From NCBI GenBank assembly GCA_964006375.1, contig OZ023269.1, forward strand, positions 130,316,809 to 130,380,808: a stretch of DNA of 64,000 nt. Direction: 5' to 3'. Below the pieces are notes generated by a model that had not been told where the DNA came from, searched no databases, and saw only the letters and a program-made list of their open reading frames with translations. The first letter of the stretch is position 1; the number at the start of each line of letters is the position of its first letter. The stretch is from Tillus elongatus. Taxonomy: Eukaryota; Arthropoda; Insecta; Coleoptera; Cleridae. The position numbers were made by a program, and so were the translations under genes. This document shows, piece after piece, positions 13,187-31,321 of this stretch.

Positions 13187-13215
13187 TGGTGAGAATACAT
13201 CTAGCCTTACATCGA

Positions 13216-14230
13216 TTTCTACTATAAATATTATACTGTCTACCAAATTTGATGTCTTTCAGTTAAATAAAAATTGATTTCGTGACAATTAAGAATTTGT
13301 TCATGAAGATTCCGACCATAAAGCTCTTGCTGCGCCCAGATATTTTTACTGAAGGATTTGCTGCTTGAAGAAGTGAGACGTTGTTAGGCAATCCGTACCA
13401 TTACCATATCTGGCACTGGATGTAACAATAGCACTAACAATAGCATATTTCATACATGAGCCCCGAAACACAGACTGAGGTTAACAATTTATGAGTGTAT
13501 TATTTTGGAGCGCTTGTGCTGATTATATTTAACATTTGTAGGTTACAAGCGAAGCGTAGGTTGGCTGTATTAGCTGCATGCTTCATTCTGAACTTGATGT
13601 TGCATGCAACACCGCAACCAATATGTTCAATACAATGGTATTTGATAAAGTTTACCTGACTTAACTAACATAAAGCCAGTGGTGGGTTTCCTCGAGGTCT
13701 TTAGTTACCGCGTCAGTATTTAGAGGAGGTAATTAGAAATACATGTAACTTTATACTGAACAAGAACAGCAGTGTAACAAAACAATCTTTGTAAAGTCTT
13801 ACATATTTTTATCGACTATGTTGAAAATCTATAACATAAGGAAAGGTGCATGGTAAGGTAAGGAGGAGCATTATCCTCATATTTATTTAGTTTATTAATA
13901 GAATATAAAACAAAGATAATTTATAAAAGTCAAAACGGTGAGGTTTATCTTACTCCACAGTTGAATAAAAGGCTCTACTTCCAAAGACAAATTTTATTAC
14001 ACTTCCCAACGCATTTCGGTCTATGCAATTTCAGGGGAACAATACCCAGAAGTACAAAAAATTATTTGTTAGAAACGATGTACTACTCTACTATGATGCT
14101 GTGATGTATAATCCAATAACAAGTACGTAAGGCAGCGAATTTCAACCTGTGGAGCGCGTTTCCCTGGGCTAGGGGCATGATAAAAGCAAATGGGGGGGGG
14201 GGGGGGGGGGGGCGAGCATATTGTGAAAAT
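13216..14230. other. Unassigned AT-rich stretch
   Basis: No gene or known repeat is recognised apart from the poly-G tract at 14,192. Confidence 0.4.
14192..14212 (+). repeat. Poly-G tract (G21)
   Basis: Twenty-one consecutive G residues in an AT-rich setting, just before a HER copy. Able to form a G-quadruplex. Confidence 0.95.
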
Positions 14231-15133
14231 GTCTTGAAGCATCAAGTGCATTATGGAAGTAAATTTTTATAAAAATGTTTTTAATAGCAATTATGTCTTT
14301 AATGCAAGCAGGCATCAATTTGGTCACCGGTATAACCTATATAGTAGAAAAAATGTACCAAACTTTATCAAAATAACTGATTGTTTGAAAATGTACAAAC
14401 ATTTTCCGAAAAAAAAACCGAAAGTGTTTCCGAGAAAACTCGTTTCCTCGAACTTTAGGTTAATAGCAAATTGAGTTATTGAATTTTTAACTATTTAATG
14501 AAAATTCGCCACCAAAACGCACTTGCTGCGTCTAGATTTTTTTTTACAAACATGCATCATATTTCGATGAAAAATGCAAAAATGCAATAAGGAATGTTCA
14601 AAACAAAAGCTGTAGGTGTCACCAACGACTTATGGGCCATTCTCTGATTGTCAAAATAATTTTATAAGATGCAGCTCAAGACACCCTATAGCTAATGTAC
14701 ACAATTTTTTCTCGTATCTTGCATAACAACAATTATATTGATCTTTACCGTAGAAATGCGTCACCCTGTATATATGTAGACTGAAAGTAAACCCGGATAT
14801 GGATTCTAGGGGGCCTAGTTTGCGCTCATTTGAACAAATCTTTTTAGAATTCAAAAGCCGCAGTTTCCTCATTAACGAATGTTTTCTACGAAAATTAGCT
14901 AAAAATTATAGACCGTCAAACCATAAGCTTAACTCAAACTACTGCCAAGAGAAAGGGTCTATTTGAAATGGATTTTCTGCAAGTATTATAGTAAAATGAA
15001 GTGATGGTTGAAGCTGAAACTTAAGGGTTTGAAGAGCACTCCTTACATAATCCGTATTTCTTTCAGGTTTCTTGCTTAAATGTTGCCAATTTTAACGTTT
15101 CAAGTCGCGTCTTTCGCGTTTTGAGGAAAACTC

Positions 15134-15207
<74 letters not shown>

Positions 15208-15335
15208 AAATTTTAATGGACCTTGGTTTCGGGTTTTAGGGACCCAAATTTGCGCTCATCTGAAGAAATTTTTTCAAAATTCAAAAGTCGGGATCTCCTC
15301 ACTAGTGAATTTTTTAAAGAAATTTCACTAAAAAT
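14231..15335 (+). mobile_element. HER composite copy
   Basis: Decayed hairpin B (AAGCATCAAGTGCATTATGG), the MITE-like 310-bp head ending near 14,540 (AAAACGCACTTGCTGCGTC), a spacer containing AATGCGTCACCCTGTATATA, the CCCGGATATGGATTCTAGG block, a TA array at 15,137-15,200, and the hairpin A end near 15,330. Same order as 36,754-37,985. Confidence 0.75.
15137..15200. repeat. (TA)n microsatellite
   Basis: About 64 bp of TA inside the HER copy. Confidence 0.95.
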
Positions 15336-16955
<1,620 letters not shown>

Positions 16956-16956
16956 T

Positions 16957-17574
<618 letters not shown>

Positions 17575-17935
17575 CAATTGGAAAACTCAAATCGCCACAA
17601 CACATCTTTTAAAGCCGTGACGATGGTTTCACCAACAAAATTAACGTCATCAGATGATGAAAAATTCAATTCAAAGATCTGTTGTTTGGGTTGATTTGGG
17701 TGTACTTATCAGTGCTCACCACAGCTTCTAATCTTCACTCAGTGACTAAAGATATCTTTAAATCTACATATTTTGGTGCAAGGAGTCAAAAAATGAAAGA
17801 TTTTGACAAAGTTATGCAGGTGTTCTTCTTTTTTGGTAAATAAGTACAATTTGTTGAACGAAATTAATCACAACATATTTTTAAGTCCTGACTATAGTTT
17901 CGCCGACAACTTTGACGTCATCAAAGGCATGAATA
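17575..17935 (-). repeat. HHR-B repeat, two degenerate minus-strand cores
   Basis: Core 1 (17,614-17,655, minus) reads CTGATGA, C, GTTAA..GTTGG, TGAAAC, CATCGTCACGG. Core 2 (~17,883-17,926, minus) reads TTGATGA..GCGAAACTATAGTCAGG. A plus-strand HHR-B tail (GTGTACTTATCAGTGCTCAC) lies between them, so this is another inverted arrangement. Both cores carry stem II mismatches. Confidence 0.55.
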
Positions 17936-18305
17936 ATCCAAGCAAATCAAAACTAGGCATAGTACGCACTTACTTTGTTAAAAGCTCAGAGAGTGTCGGT
18001 AAAATCAGACTTATTTAATGCATGAAACATTTAACTTTTTTCTGAAATATATTTTCGAATATGACAAACTTACTTTTATACATTTTGTATAACAGTTGCC
18101 TTCACAAAGAGTATAGAGTACCAAAAATCAATTTTTAGATTAGAAACGGTTTAAAGGGTATAACAACTATATCCATCTGTTCAGATTTGGAATTCGTTTC
18201 AGAGATACTTTACTTTCACTTGTGCTTAGCGCATATAATCAGAAAGCGTTACGCTAGAATGGTCGTCAGTCAAGTAAGTATAATATGAAGTATGGTGTCT
18301 AACAG

Positions 18306-18555
18306 AGATCTGTTCTTGGACCTTGAATTTTTGGTTTATTTATTAATGATCAACTATCCTCTGTTAGGTCCGACTTTATAGTTCAATTCAAGTTTTCCAA
18401 TAATACTACTTTGGCTGTAATGGATGGTAACGAAGGTAAACTCTCGGAAAAGCTGGAAAATGCATGACTTGACTCGATAAAATGGTGTAGTACTAATAAA
18501 TGATTATTAAACAACTCTTAAACTACATGCATATTAGCAGAAAGTCTACTTGGTC
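18306..18555 (+). pseudogene. Non-LTR reverse transcriptase fossil
   Basis: The frame from 18,306 reads RSVLGP, FGLFINDQLSSVRSDF, NNTTLAVMDGNEGKLSEKLE and LDSIKWCSTN, typical of LINE RT domains 4-6. Several in-frame stops are present, and the catalytic [YF]ADD site is replaced by FSNN. Only about 83 codons remain. It is neither LINE family seen elsewhere in the window. Confidence 0.65.
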
Positions 18556-18949
18556 ATCTTGTTTTATCCCCTACACTAGTTAGATATATAGAATTTTGAG
18601 CTTCGATAAAGTTTTGTAATAATATAGCTTGAGGTTGGCAGGTTGTTCTGTCCAAGTTATTCCGAAATGTTTGGTTAACAATTCATTGACATTGTTTTTT
18701 TTTTGGGTGCAATTTTACTTTGTCTGGTTCACTTGGTTTTGTATTTATGGAAACAACCTGCTTTCCTTTTTTAAAAATTAACCCAAGTGACAGAAACATT
18801 TGCGAATGACAACCTGCCGAAGTCATATACTACCCTAAGAAATAAGAACTACAAATTAGCCTGCTGTTAATCTTAGAACTCCTATAATTACGTTCACCAC
18901 AAATTAACATGATTTCATAGTCTTGTTTAGTCAATATTATATCGTGCAC
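18556..18949. other. Unassigned stretch
   Basis: No feature recognised. Confidence 0.4.
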
Positions 18950-19420
18950 TGGATTAATTTTAAACTGGAGTCCAGGTGAATCCAGGCCCCATATCCTGGA
19001 AATATGTCATCATTTCCTTTGATTTCTGACAGTGACCAGGCTCACTGTGGAATTGCTCATCCTTGGGATTGACACTTTGTGAGTTCTTGATTCAAATCAT
19101 GATTTGTATTTTTGGCTGTTCATCATGCCTTCTTTTATCACCAGAGATTTAGTCACCATGTGAGAAAAACATCCTCAGAACATTTCTTATCAGATACTTG
19201 ACAGTTTGGTCAATGTGAGACGAAGTTAATCGTTGACACTGAATTACAAGATGAGTCTCATCTGTAAACACCATTTTCCAGTCTTCTGTAGTCCACCTGT
19301 CAATTTTTTTGCCCCATGACACCCTCCGCTTCTTCATATGATCAGTTAGAAGTTAGTGTTACTTGATCGAATAGCCCTCCTACCATTTTCTAGAAGCCTC
19401 TTACCTACAGTAGATTCTTG
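18950..19420 (-). pseudogene. Tc1-like transposase fossil
   Basis: The minus strand encodes RRVSWGKKIDRWTTEDWK with the first catalytic D in MVFTDETHLV (19,149-19,337), then SSHIDQTVKYLIRNVL. After a frameshift near the SHGD end, KEGMMNSQKYKS and a decayed SPD..NP-like stretch follow. These are Tc1-family motifs, distinct from the DD41D and DD34D copies. It is broken by shifts and stops. Confidence 0.7.
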
Positions 19421-20215
19421 AGTTGTTACACCAGATGCTACTGGAAACAATTTAAATTTTTACCATCAAATTAAAATTGGACCTAACCTCTTCAATTTTC
19501 TTGAATTTGCCAATCCCTTGGACTATATTGAAGTAGTGTTGCACATTAATTACGGTATGCTACTTCTTTATTCGTTTCGCTGTGATACCCAATACCTGAT
19601 TGGGCGGATGAAGAAGTGTCCAGTGACGGGAAGTACCTGGTTTTATTTCTTTATTATGTAAAGAGACTCCCAGAAGCCATTTAGCGCACATTCTTATGAT
19701 GGTAGTGTTTTTGTCTTGTTTCGCAAGATAAATGGAGCCCAAACAATGGCCCGTTATGCTACAATGTCGCCTTCCCACCGTAAGAACCGCTGAGTCAGGC
19801 GTAGTCAGAAAGGAGCCAACAACTATGCAGGCTCAAACCGCAAGTAGGACGGAATATCACTGTGAGAATCTACATCAGCAGATTCCTTGTTCATCCAGAG
19901 ACAATAGTGCCACGCCTGGAGGGAAGACTATAAAGAGGTTGCTCACAGAGATACGACCATTCATTCTTGTTCCGAGTTAGTCATCTGCACATCGAGTGCA
20001 TAGACATTAGATCACATGTAGGTTGATCGTCATAATTTTATAATATTGTATTATTCATTTTTTTTGTAACTAAGTAATTAAGTATTGATTGTTAGAGTAT
20101 TAAATAAATTGTTTTAAAAATTCAAACGTCTTAACCGTAAAGTTAAGTCGCGCATCCGTCGGACATTAGACGAATCTCGGTAATGGTTTCTTCAGCGTAT
20201 GATAGACTACCGAAG
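19421..20215. other. Unassigned stretch, partly GC-richer
   Basis: No domain recognised. The 82-residue plus frame at 19,732-19,980 has no family match that I can see. The 19,560-20,200 block looks like part of a transposable element (it ends in an AATAAA-bearing stretch near 20,103), but I cannot name one. Confidence 0.3.
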
Positions 20216-20601
20216 CAATTCCATTATAAGAGCCTCAGTGGTTCAGTGGTAAGAACGTGTGCCTCTGAACCGAAGGGTACTGGGTTCGATCACTAGGTAC
20301 TCCTTTTACTTTTTCAGTACATACTGTACAATTAAATTCAACCGAGGTTGTGGCATTGTATTTGAGCAAGTTGAGGGTCTCTACGTTCCGTCCTTCGGAG
20401 AGGGCGTAAAGCCGTTGGTCCCGTGTCCATGCGATGTTGGGCACGTTAAAGATCCCTACCCTCCTTACAGAAAGGCAGGAGTTCGGCACAATTTCCAGGA
20501 TAGTGAGGTGAAAATGCTCCCTGGTGTCGGTGATTGGCCATAGTCGCGGAAATAGGCCGACGTTAAAGAAATAAAAAAACACACACACAATTCCATTATA
20601 A
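20216..20601 (+). mobile_element. tRNA-derived SINE with 14-bp target duplication
   Basis: The body is 20,230-20,587. The head is tRNA-like, with a pol III A box (TGGTTCAGTGGTAAGA, ~20,239) and B box (GGTTCGATCAC, ~20,283), then a conserved-looking middle (GTTGGGCACGTTAAAGATCC) and a tail CGACGTTAAAGAAATAAA with CA repeats. The exact duplicate CAATTCCATTATAA flanks it at 20,216-20,229 and 20,588-20,601. Complete, so relatively young. Open frames across it are fortuitous. Confidence 0.88.
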
Positions 20602-20639
20602 TCTTTTGAAGCTTCTGATTTCAACCAGGTTTAAATTTA

Positions 20640-21313
20640 CAAAATTTCGCTGGCTCTGTGGGACTTTTTCTGTTATTAGGACAGTGAAATTATTAAAGTG
20701 AAGTCACCCTCGTAGTGGGTAACTCGGTTGGAATTTTAGGTAAGACTATTTTTTTCACAGTCGCATGATAATACTAAATAAACTATTATCTTCGTTTAGA
20801 ATACCAAAAAAGTCTGGACGCAGCAAGTGCGTTATGGTAGTGAATTTTCGTAGAAATGATCTGTCATGAAATATTTTATTATAACTTTTTTTCTTGTAAC
20901 ATAAAAATCTAAATTTTGGTGTATAGCTTACTTTTTAAAGCGTAAACCTACCTACCTAATTAAGCTATCATTCATCAAAATTTCGTTGGCTATGTGGATC
21001 TTTTTCTGTTATTATGACAGTGAAATTATCAAAGTGAAGTCACCCTCGTAGTGGGTAACTCAGTCTGGAATTTTAGGTAAGACTTTTTTTTCACAGTCGC
21101 ATGATAATACTAAATAAACTTTTATCTTCGTTTAGAATATCAAAAAAGTCTGTACGCAGCAAGTGCGTTATGGTAGTGAATTTTCGTAGAAATGATCTGT
21201 CATCAAATACTTTATTATAACTTTTTTTTCTTGTAACATAAAAATCTAAATTTTGGTGTATAGCTTACTTTTAAATCGTAAACCTACCTACCAAATTAAG
21301 CTATCATAGCTTT
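20640..21313 (+). repeat. 337-bp tandem repeat, two copies
   Basis: Units 20,640-20,976 and 20,977-21,313 share GTGAAGTCACCCTCGTAGTG, TTCACAGTCGCATGATAATA and the HER hairpin B end CTGGACGCAGCAAGTGCGTT (CTGTACGC in unit 2). A HER end has thus been copied along with the flanking sequence. Confidence 0.85.
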
Positions 21314-21383
21314 TTTATTTTTTGAGAAAAAATTTTTTTCGAAAGAAAACAAAACATTTTTCCCGAAAACCTCGTCCGGTTTT

Positions 21384-21385
<2 letters not shown>

Positions 21386-21463
<78 letters not shown>
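21386..21463. repeat. (TA)n microsatellite
   Basis: About 78 bp of TA. Confidence 0.95.
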
Positions 21464-22130
<667 letters not shown>

Positions 22131-22821
22131 TAAGTAAATAAAACTGTTCTTGGAAACTTTTGATGTCATTTATCACTAGCACTGTAAGCTGGTATGATTT
22201 TGTGCAGCGACCAGAGACAGGACACAAAAATGAAAATTCAAAGTTAAAGAACTGAAAATTTTATACGTCACCTTTTTACTATTTCGTGGTTTCTTTTACA
22301 TTTGCAATATTGCGTTTACGCTTCTTGGATTTTTGTGGATGAGCTTTTGTCACCACGTTATCCATTACTCTTATAAATTGTTAATTAATTGGGTTAAATG
22401 TTAATTACGTTGTTTGAAAATCATCAAACACTACTTCAATTATTAATTAAAAGCACACAAGTGCTGACGTGCCGCAAACAGACTGAAAAATTGAGATTTA
22501 GTCAAGATACGAGCACTCGTTACAACATCGTTGAAAATCTGTTGGGTTTTCCTGATTTAAAGGAAGTAGTAGGCTTAGAGATATATTGACTTTAGCTGTG
22601 TTTGCAACTTTAATCATATTAATTGGATTTGACTGATTTTGTTTCTCGCTGAGAACGGACCTTAAGGTTTTGAAACTGTCACCTAAAATTAGCATAGAAA
22701 CTATATGCGATTTAATGCAAGTATGGTAAGCTTACTGTATTTAGAAACAGAAGGTACAACTAATTCAAAATAATTAATAAAAAAGTAGTTTAAGGGGCAC
22801 TTAGTGAGTGGTAAGACACGA
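22131..22821. other. Unassigned stretch
   Basis: No gene recognised. Confidence 0.4.
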
Positions 22822-22935
22822 AGCAATGTGCCGCCACCTAGTTGCGGAACCAAGTAGTATGTTGTCACGCCAGCTCCAAATAACACAAAGTGTTAAAAAA
22901 TAAGAGATTGTATACAACCAAATAACAATTGTTAT

Positions 22936-24100
22936 TATGGGGGAGGCCAGGCTAGGGCTATATAGACTATCCTGCAATGGTAGACTTAAGATCAACCCAG
23001 GCTTCAGGGGCCACTGCAAAATTCAGGAGATCGTGAAGGAGCCCATGCTTGAAATGAGGTCAGACTTCGCGAGCCCGCGAATGTGCAGGGAAAACAACTT
23101 TACAGTGGAAATCCCCGACCGCGAGGCATGGCGGGAGGAAACGCCGGGCATACCACAGGACGCGCTCGTCTGGTTCATGGACGAATCCGGCGGGGAGCGT
23201 GGGACGGGGGCAGGTGTTTACTCGGAAGGACCGAGGGTAAGTCATAGTATTTCCCTCGGAGCCCATGCAACGGTGTTTCAGGCCGAGATGCACGCCATCC
23301 TGCACTGTGTGCGGGAGAACAAGAGGAGGGGCTACACCAACAAGCGGATCCTCATAGCCACAGACAGCCAGGCAGCCCTTAAGGCACTAAGTAGCACACA
23401 GGTAAATTCCTGGCTGGTGAGTGAGTGCCGAGACGAGACGAGCGACCTGGCTGGGCAGAATGAGGTGACTCTCATCTGGGTGCCGGGTCACTCGGGGGTC
23501 AAAGGCAATGAAGAAGCTGACAGTCTTGCGAAGAGAGGGTCAGCAGAACCATTTATTGGACCAGAACCGGCTCTGGGCGTGTCAAAGAGCACTGCCAGGG
23601 GAGCCATCAAGTCCTGGGTCAGAAACCAACACAAGGTGTACTGGGCGGACTGTCCATGGCTCAGACATGAAAAGTCAATAATTGACGGAACCAGTTCAAA
23701 GAGAGCTGTGGAGCTGCTAAGTCTTAGCAGAGGACAGCTCAGAAACACAACTGGTCTCTTGACGGGACACATGGCCGTCAAAAAACACCTGCATAAAATG
23801 GGGCGGTTCGAAGAGGACCTCGCATGCAGACTCTGTGGCGAGGGGGAGGAATCAGCTCAGCACATCTTGTGCGAGTGTAAAGCTCTGGACCGCAAAAGAC
23901 AACTGATCTACGGTCAGTCTAGACTGGAGACAGAGCAATATAAAACTTCACCCTACCAATCGCTGTGCAGACTAGTTCAAGGCACAGTGATCTTGGAATG
24001 GGTGGAGTAAGACTAAGGGTATGCACAATCAACCAAAGGTTGCAGTGCTATCGGGGCGGCAAGGCCGCGGACGAGCCCTGAGGGAAAAAAAATAAAAAAA
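22936..24100 (+). mobile_element. 5'-truncated LINE (R1/I/LOA-like group)
   Basis: The 3' end of a non-LTR retrotransposon with an RNase H domain, a short 3' UTR (GTGCTATCGGGGCGGCAAGG, GACGAGCCCTGAGGG) and an A-rich tail. A 3' UTR-only relic of the same family, inverted, sits at 49,194-49,246. Confidence 0.85.
22937..24010 (+). CDS. LINE ORF2 C-terminus with RNase H domain (partial)
   Basis: A 357-residue open frame representing only the C-terminal part of a LINE polyprotein. The RNase H domain spans residues ~75-200, with acidic residues in VWFMDESGG, FQAEMHAILH, ATDSQAALKAL and GNEEADSLAK and the VPGHSGVKGNEEAD motif. A C-terminal zinc-knuckle-like CRLCGEGEE..HILCEC follows near residues 305-325. 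The RT and endonuclease domains are lost through 5' truncation, so the protein is non-functional even though the frame is open. G+C is well above that of the neighbours. The Met start is fortuitous. Confidence 0.85.
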   Translation: MGEARLGLYRLSCNGRLKINPGFRGHCKIQEIVKEPMLEMRSDFASPRMCRENNFTVEIPDREAWREETPGIPQDALVWFMDESGGERGTGAGVYSEGPRVSHSISLGAHATVFQAEMHAILHCVRENKRRGYTNKRILIATDSQAALKALSSTQVNSWLVSECRDETSDLAGQNEVTLIWVPGHSGVKGNEEADSLAKRGSAEPFIGPEPALGVSKSTARGAIKSWVRNQHKVYWADCPWLRHEKSIIDGTSSKRAVELLSLSRGQLRNTTGLLTGHMAVKKHLHKMGRFEEDLACRLCGEGEESAQHILCECKALDRKRQLIYGQSRLETEQYKTSPYQSLCRLVQGTVILEWVE

Positions 24101-24248
24101 ATTAAAATTTAGTAAATTTCCAGCCCTGGCTAATTTTTACCCTAATATAGGGACATAGTTTAAGGGGGTTTTTAAACTGGGCAATTCATTTAGATAATTG
24201 TTTTTTCATTAACTGTCGTTTCCCTTACTTGGTGAAATTGTTACCAAA

Positions 24249-24590
24249 CTACAGATGTAAAGACTTTTGAACCCGTTGAATATTGTACGGGTATAACAGA
24301 AAATCGTGCAAAATTTTCCAAACCATAACGTGCGAGATATTCAAATTATTACCAATTTTATAGTACTTTGACTTTAAACTACCAGTTTCAGTCAATCTTC
24401 TATGAACATTCGCAAATGTTCGCCTATCAGATATGACTTTATTAGAAAAGCGCTCTAGATAAAATCGCCTAGCTTCCGGTGATCTGCCATCAGCCAAACC
24501 GTGCATGTAATGCATGTCTGTCATCTCCTCATTAGTAAATTCAACCATTTCTTTCAAAATAACACACTGCTCAGATATTTTAAACACCAA
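24249..24590 (-). pseudogene. Mariner-like transposase N-terminal fragment
   Basis: The minus-strand frame reads EFTNEEMTDMHYMHGLADG, then EARRFYLERFSNKVI, RRTFANVHRRLTETGSLK and VWKILHDFLLYPYNIQRVQK. This is the helix-turn-helix N-terminus of a Tc3-like/mariner family common in arthropods. About 20 residues are deleted in the middle, and the catalytic domain is absent. Confidence 0.75.
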
Positions 24591-27639
<3,049 letters not shown>

Positions 27640-27862
27640 AGTAGTTAGAATTTTTCATCCTCTGATGACGCTAACTTGGTTAGCGAAACGATCGTCAGGT
27701 CTTTTAAAATGTGTTGTGGTGATTTGGGTTCTCTAAGTGTACTTATCAGTGCTCATCACAGGTTCCAATCTTCACTTGGTGAATTATAGCTTCCAGGTCA
27801 ACGGAACAAAATCTATACCGTAAGTTAAGTTGCAAAATTAGATTAATAGGTACAGATATCGC
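27640..27862 (+). repeat. HHR-B repeat, best-preserved copy
   Basis: HHR-B core then the shared tail GTGTTGTGGTGATTTGGG, GTGTACTTATCAGTGCTCAT and CACTTGGTGAATTATAG, continuing to AAATTAGATTAATAGGTACA. This continuous tail is the uninterrupted version of the sequence split at 5,744/6,282. Confidence 0.75.
27659..27699 (+). ncRNA. Small hammerhead ribozyme HHR-B (intact core)
   Basis: CTGATGA (27,662-27,668), one extra C, stem II GCTAAC-TTG-GTTAGC (27,670-27,684), GAAAC (27,685-27,689), loop GATC, then GTC with predicted cleavage after 27,696. Stem I starts CCT (27,659-27,661) with AGG (27,697-27,699). Stem III is reduced to 1-2 pairs, but ACGATCGT is self-complementary, so two molecules could pair. 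Small hammerheads with diminished stem III are known from Penelope-like elements. Confidence 0.7.
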
Positions 27863-28440
<578 letters not shown>

Positions 28441-29209
28441 ATGCTTTTCTTATTGACTCATGAGATTCATTTGTAAGTTTCCGAGAAATGTCAATAATAC
28501 TGAATTCACTGATTGTTAATCATTGGAAGCATTTACGATTATATATAACCCTATTGTAATGTATTATCATTTATAACCTTTGTAGTATAATTATTTTTGC
28601 CTTACAACTCGCAGCGTTTTTAGTCAATTGTTGTTATTAATAGTGAATAGTTTCCAGAATACACAAACCTTCCATTGACTTCTGCTTCTGCCGCTGTTAC
28701 AGTCCTTTTATTTAGAGCTAGAGTTGTAACCATTGACTATCTATATACGAATAGACTGGGCACACAGCCGAATTGTTTGAAGCCAACATTCAAGGGACTC
28801 TATGTTTACATCGGTCCTCTGCTCTGATTGGGTGGTGGCTAACGCGTTGCCGCTATGTAATAATTCATCCTTAAATCGCCGAATATGATGACAAGGAAGT
28901 CATTGAGGATGACAAATTTATTACTTTTCTGTCACTTAAGACATTACACTTTCATTAGGGCTTATTTATGAATGTAAAGATGTACTAACATATATTTTCC
29001 TTGGTTTCTCCCTTCTTTATGTAAATATAACCAGAAAACTCAGCCCATTATTTTAAATCGTTTTCCTGCTGCATGTGAAGTATCTAGATTTTTATTAATC
29101 CTCAGTTGTGGCTTGTATTTGTCTGTGAATAGTATGCAAGTATACTGAGAGTTTATTTTTATGTGTTACCTTGATTGGCAATAAAGATTTTGAGTTTTGT
29201 TTTGGCAAA
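28441..29209 (+). other. Sequence upstream of the THAP exons
   Basis: 28,672-28,735 (CTTCCATTGACTTCTGCTTC onward) is repeated at 30,037-30,110. An inverted CCAAT box (CTGATTGGGTGG, ~28,826) could belong to a promoter for the exon at 29,210. No other feature. Confidence 0.4.
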
Positions 29210-29445
29210 ATGGTGAAAAGGTGTATTGTTTGTAGAAGATTACCTGGGGATGTGGCAACGGTGTCTCTGCATACGTAAGTACCTTGCTATTTGCTATTTT
29301 CAGCGGCGGCACGTCAGTTTGGCACTATTTTTAGGTTTCCATCTATTAAAGAAATGAGAGAAAAATGGTGCGCAGCCTTAAGTATAAAAACGGATACGCT
29401 GCCGAAATATTCTTGTTTATGTTCTCAGCACTTTAATGAAGACTC

Positions 29446-29449
<4 letters not shown>
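29210..29449 (+). CDS. THAP zinc-finger protein, N-terminal exons (truncated)
   Basis: Exon 1 (29,210-29,274) begins MVKRCIVCRRLPGDVATVS. A 60-bp intron (29,275-29,334, GTAAGT...TTTTTAG) joins in phase to exon 2, which reads FPSIKEMREKWCAALS, then KYSCLCSQHFNEDSF. This is a THAP C2CH zinc finger: CxxC near residue 5, the conserved FP and W, and CxxH near the end. THAP domains bind DNA in transcription regulators and in P-element-type transposases. The frame runs into a HER edge at 29,446-29,449 before the usual C-terminal AVPTIF-type motif. It is therefore truncated, or continues in an exon I cannot find. Whether it is a host gene or a transposon gene is open. Confidence 0.65.
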
Positions 29450-30030
<581 letters not shown>

Positions 30031-30036
30031 TCATTC

Positions 30037-31045
<1,009 letters not shown>

Positions 31046-31049
31046 TTTT

Positions 31050-31321
31050 TTTTAAATCTTGCAAACGAAAATCAGTTCGTTCCGAATTTCATTAAATTCA
31101 ATTTAAAAATTTCTAGCAACACAAAAATTGGGTGAAAGGTAGAAAATTTTGCTAAACAAAAATGGTTGGAACTAAAAATGCAATATCTGTACTCAAAACG
31201 TAGTATGTTAGACATAGAGGCATATAGTTGGTTTAAAAAATTAACCTTCAAGTTAGACAACTTAGATTATGAAGAATGGTGCAATTTTTAGACGAAAATA
31301 TTTGTAGTCATTAACGCGAAA
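31050..31321 (+). repeat. PLE-linked leader sequence
   Basis: Homologous to 6,330-6,575 (see there) and directly upstream of the PLE ORF fragment. It is the physical link between HHR-B repeats and a Penelope-like coding region. Confidence 0.6.

Larger units (their letters stand above)
12654..13215 (+). mobile_element. Retrozyme-like tandem dimer with hammerhead ribozymes
   Basis: About 1.8 copies of a unit that repeats with a period of ~306-313 bp; the start GTTGGTT(G) recurs near 12,967. Landmarks shared by both units are CATTTTGTGTTATTTGGAGC-like, GAGATGGCGACCCTGTCG, TTCTAGGAGGCTGG and a hammerhead followed by GGTGAGAATACATCTAGCC. The two predicted cleavage sites lie after 12,866 and 13,172, 306 nt apart, so self-cleavage of a transcript would release a ~306-nt RNA. 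There is no reading frame. Size, dimer layout and type I HHR match metazoan retrozymes; that assignment is inference from structure. Confidence 0.8.
22822..24165 (-). mobile_element. Retrozyme unit interrupted by a LINE
   Basis: On the minus strand 24,165-24,110 matches the end of the 306-bp unit (GTCCCTATATTAGGG, CAGGGCTGG) and 22,930-22,822 matches its start (ATTTGGAGCTGGCGTGACAA, TGGTTCCGCAACTAGGTGGC). The LINE at 22,936-24,100 lies between. No hammerhead core remains in this copy. Confidence 0.65.

Noticed and set aside
19732..19980. 82-residue open frame in the GC-richer block
   Set aside because: No recognisable domain, no homologous copy in the window, and no promoter or splice context; left as unassigned.
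20230..20300. tRNA gene
   Set aside because: A and B boxes are present, but the sequence does not fold as a full tRNA and continues into a SINE body; the second copy at 22,014 is the same SINE.
20235..20624. 129-residue minus-strand open frame
   Set aside because: It lies across a SINE with a clear target duplication and is antisense to it; no protein family.
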